Assembly: GCA_003152795.1 (NCBI GenBank)
Contig: PMBA01000095.1
Span: 4,449 to 10,868 of the forward strand
Origin: Acidobacteriaceae bacterium
GTDB taxonomy: Bacteria > Acidobacteriota > Terriglobia > Terriglobales > Acidobacteriaceae
DNA: 6,420 nucleotides
Reading direction: 5' to 3'
Shown here: in pieces, positions 6,258-6,420 of the stretch
How the letters are laid out: every line of letters starts with the position of its first letter
How positions within the stretch are numbered: position 1 is the first letter of the stretch
The notes under the pieces: model-generated
What the model was told of the DNA's origin: nothing
Database searches by the model: none
What the model saw: the letters and a program-made list of their open reading frames with translations, nothing else
Program-made: the position numbers and the translations under genes

Positions 6258-6281
6258 GGGCACAAGCGAGCGCTTGTGCCC
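6258..6281. terminator. Long perfect inverted repeat between convergent genes, possible bidirectional terminator
   Basis: GGGCACAAGCG and CGCTTGTGCCC are perfect 11-bp arms separated by 2 bases; as RNA this would be about a 10-bp stem with a 4-base loop. It lies between the malic enzyme (plus) and the gene entering from the right edge (minus). The minus-strand side is followed by GCTGCTTTCTGG, slightly T-rich. A dispersed palindromic repeat is an alternative. I see nothing else in the remainder of 6065-6338. Confidence 0.45.
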
Positions 6282-6338
6282 CGACTGGTTCTGCGACCGG
6301 TCCACAGATAGTGACCGGAACGATGCTGAGCCGACGTG

Positions 6339-6420
6339 CTACTTCGCTTGCAGCGATTCGATGTACTTGTTGAGGTTCGACACGCGTTGCTGCACTTCAC
6401 TCTCGTGGCCGCTACTCATA
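6339..6420 (-). CDS. Probable 3' end of an unidentified gene entering from the right edge
   Basis: The minus strand reads 26 codons ending in TAG, product MSSGHESEV...NKYIESLQAK. The frame is still open at the window edge, so the ATG at 6417-6419 may be internal. Third codon positions are mostly G or C, as in the neighbouring genes, and the residues have a hydrophilic, helical, coiled-coil-like character (SNLNKYIESLQ). It would be convergent with the malic enzyme gene, with the 6258-6281 hairpin in between. I do not recognise the family. Confidence 0.45.
   Translation of the reverse strand, partial: MSSGHESEVQQRVSNLNKYIESLQAK

Noticed and set aside
1..6420. CRISPR array, insertion sequence, tRNA or rRNA
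   Set aside because: I found no regularly spaced repeats, transposase motifs, terminal inverted repeats, tRNA cloverleaf or conserved rRNA segments on reading both strands.

Overview
The window looks like chromosomal DNA from a moderately GC-rich, free-living bacterium. The gene content fits an acidobacterium best: HemA of the C5 pathway, an AhbD-type radical SAM heme enzyme, an FNR-like regulator and a MaeB-type malic enzyme. That taxonomic call is inference from protein flavour and has not been tested by a search. I see no rRNA, tRNA, IS element, phage gene or CRISPR array.

Layout. Positions 1-740 (minus) hold the first 246 codons of glutamyl-tRNA reductase (hemA), which runs off the left edge. 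Positions 741-1029 are non-coding, with two hairpins and a good sigma-54-like -24/-12 match just ahead of hemA. Positions 1030-2334 (minus) encode a radical SAM/SPASM protein of the AhbD/NirJ heme-synthesis group. Positions 2335-2575 are its promoter region plus a hairpin behind the next gene. Positions 2576-3298 (minus) encode a Crp/Fnr regulator with FNR-like cysteines and a CRP-like recognition helix. Positions 3299-3772 are a 474-base divergent promoter region. Positions 3773-6064 (plus) encode a full-length NADP-type malic enzyme with a C-terminal phosphotransacetylase-like domain. Positions 6065-6338 are non-coding with hairpins. Positions 6339-6420 (minus) are probably the 3' end of another gene.

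The main discovery is regulatory. Each of the three promoters visible in full (ahbD-like, fnr-like, malic enzyme) carries two dyads of the form TGTGA-N6-TCACA, and in every case the centres are exactly 22 bp apart. Matches range from 7/10 to 10/10. In the ahbD-like promoter a TATCGT -10 element sits at the spacing expected of a class II activator site (centre -41.5). The regulator between these genes has an RETVTR recognition helix, which predicts TGTGA half-sites, and FNR-like cysteines (C13, C16, C25, C112). The simplest model is an autoregulated, oxygen- or redox-responsive regulator that binds as paired dimers. It would coordinate oxygen-independent heme synthesis (HemA supplying precursor, the AhbD-like enzyme finishing heme b) with malate/pyruvate/acetyl-CoA metabolism.
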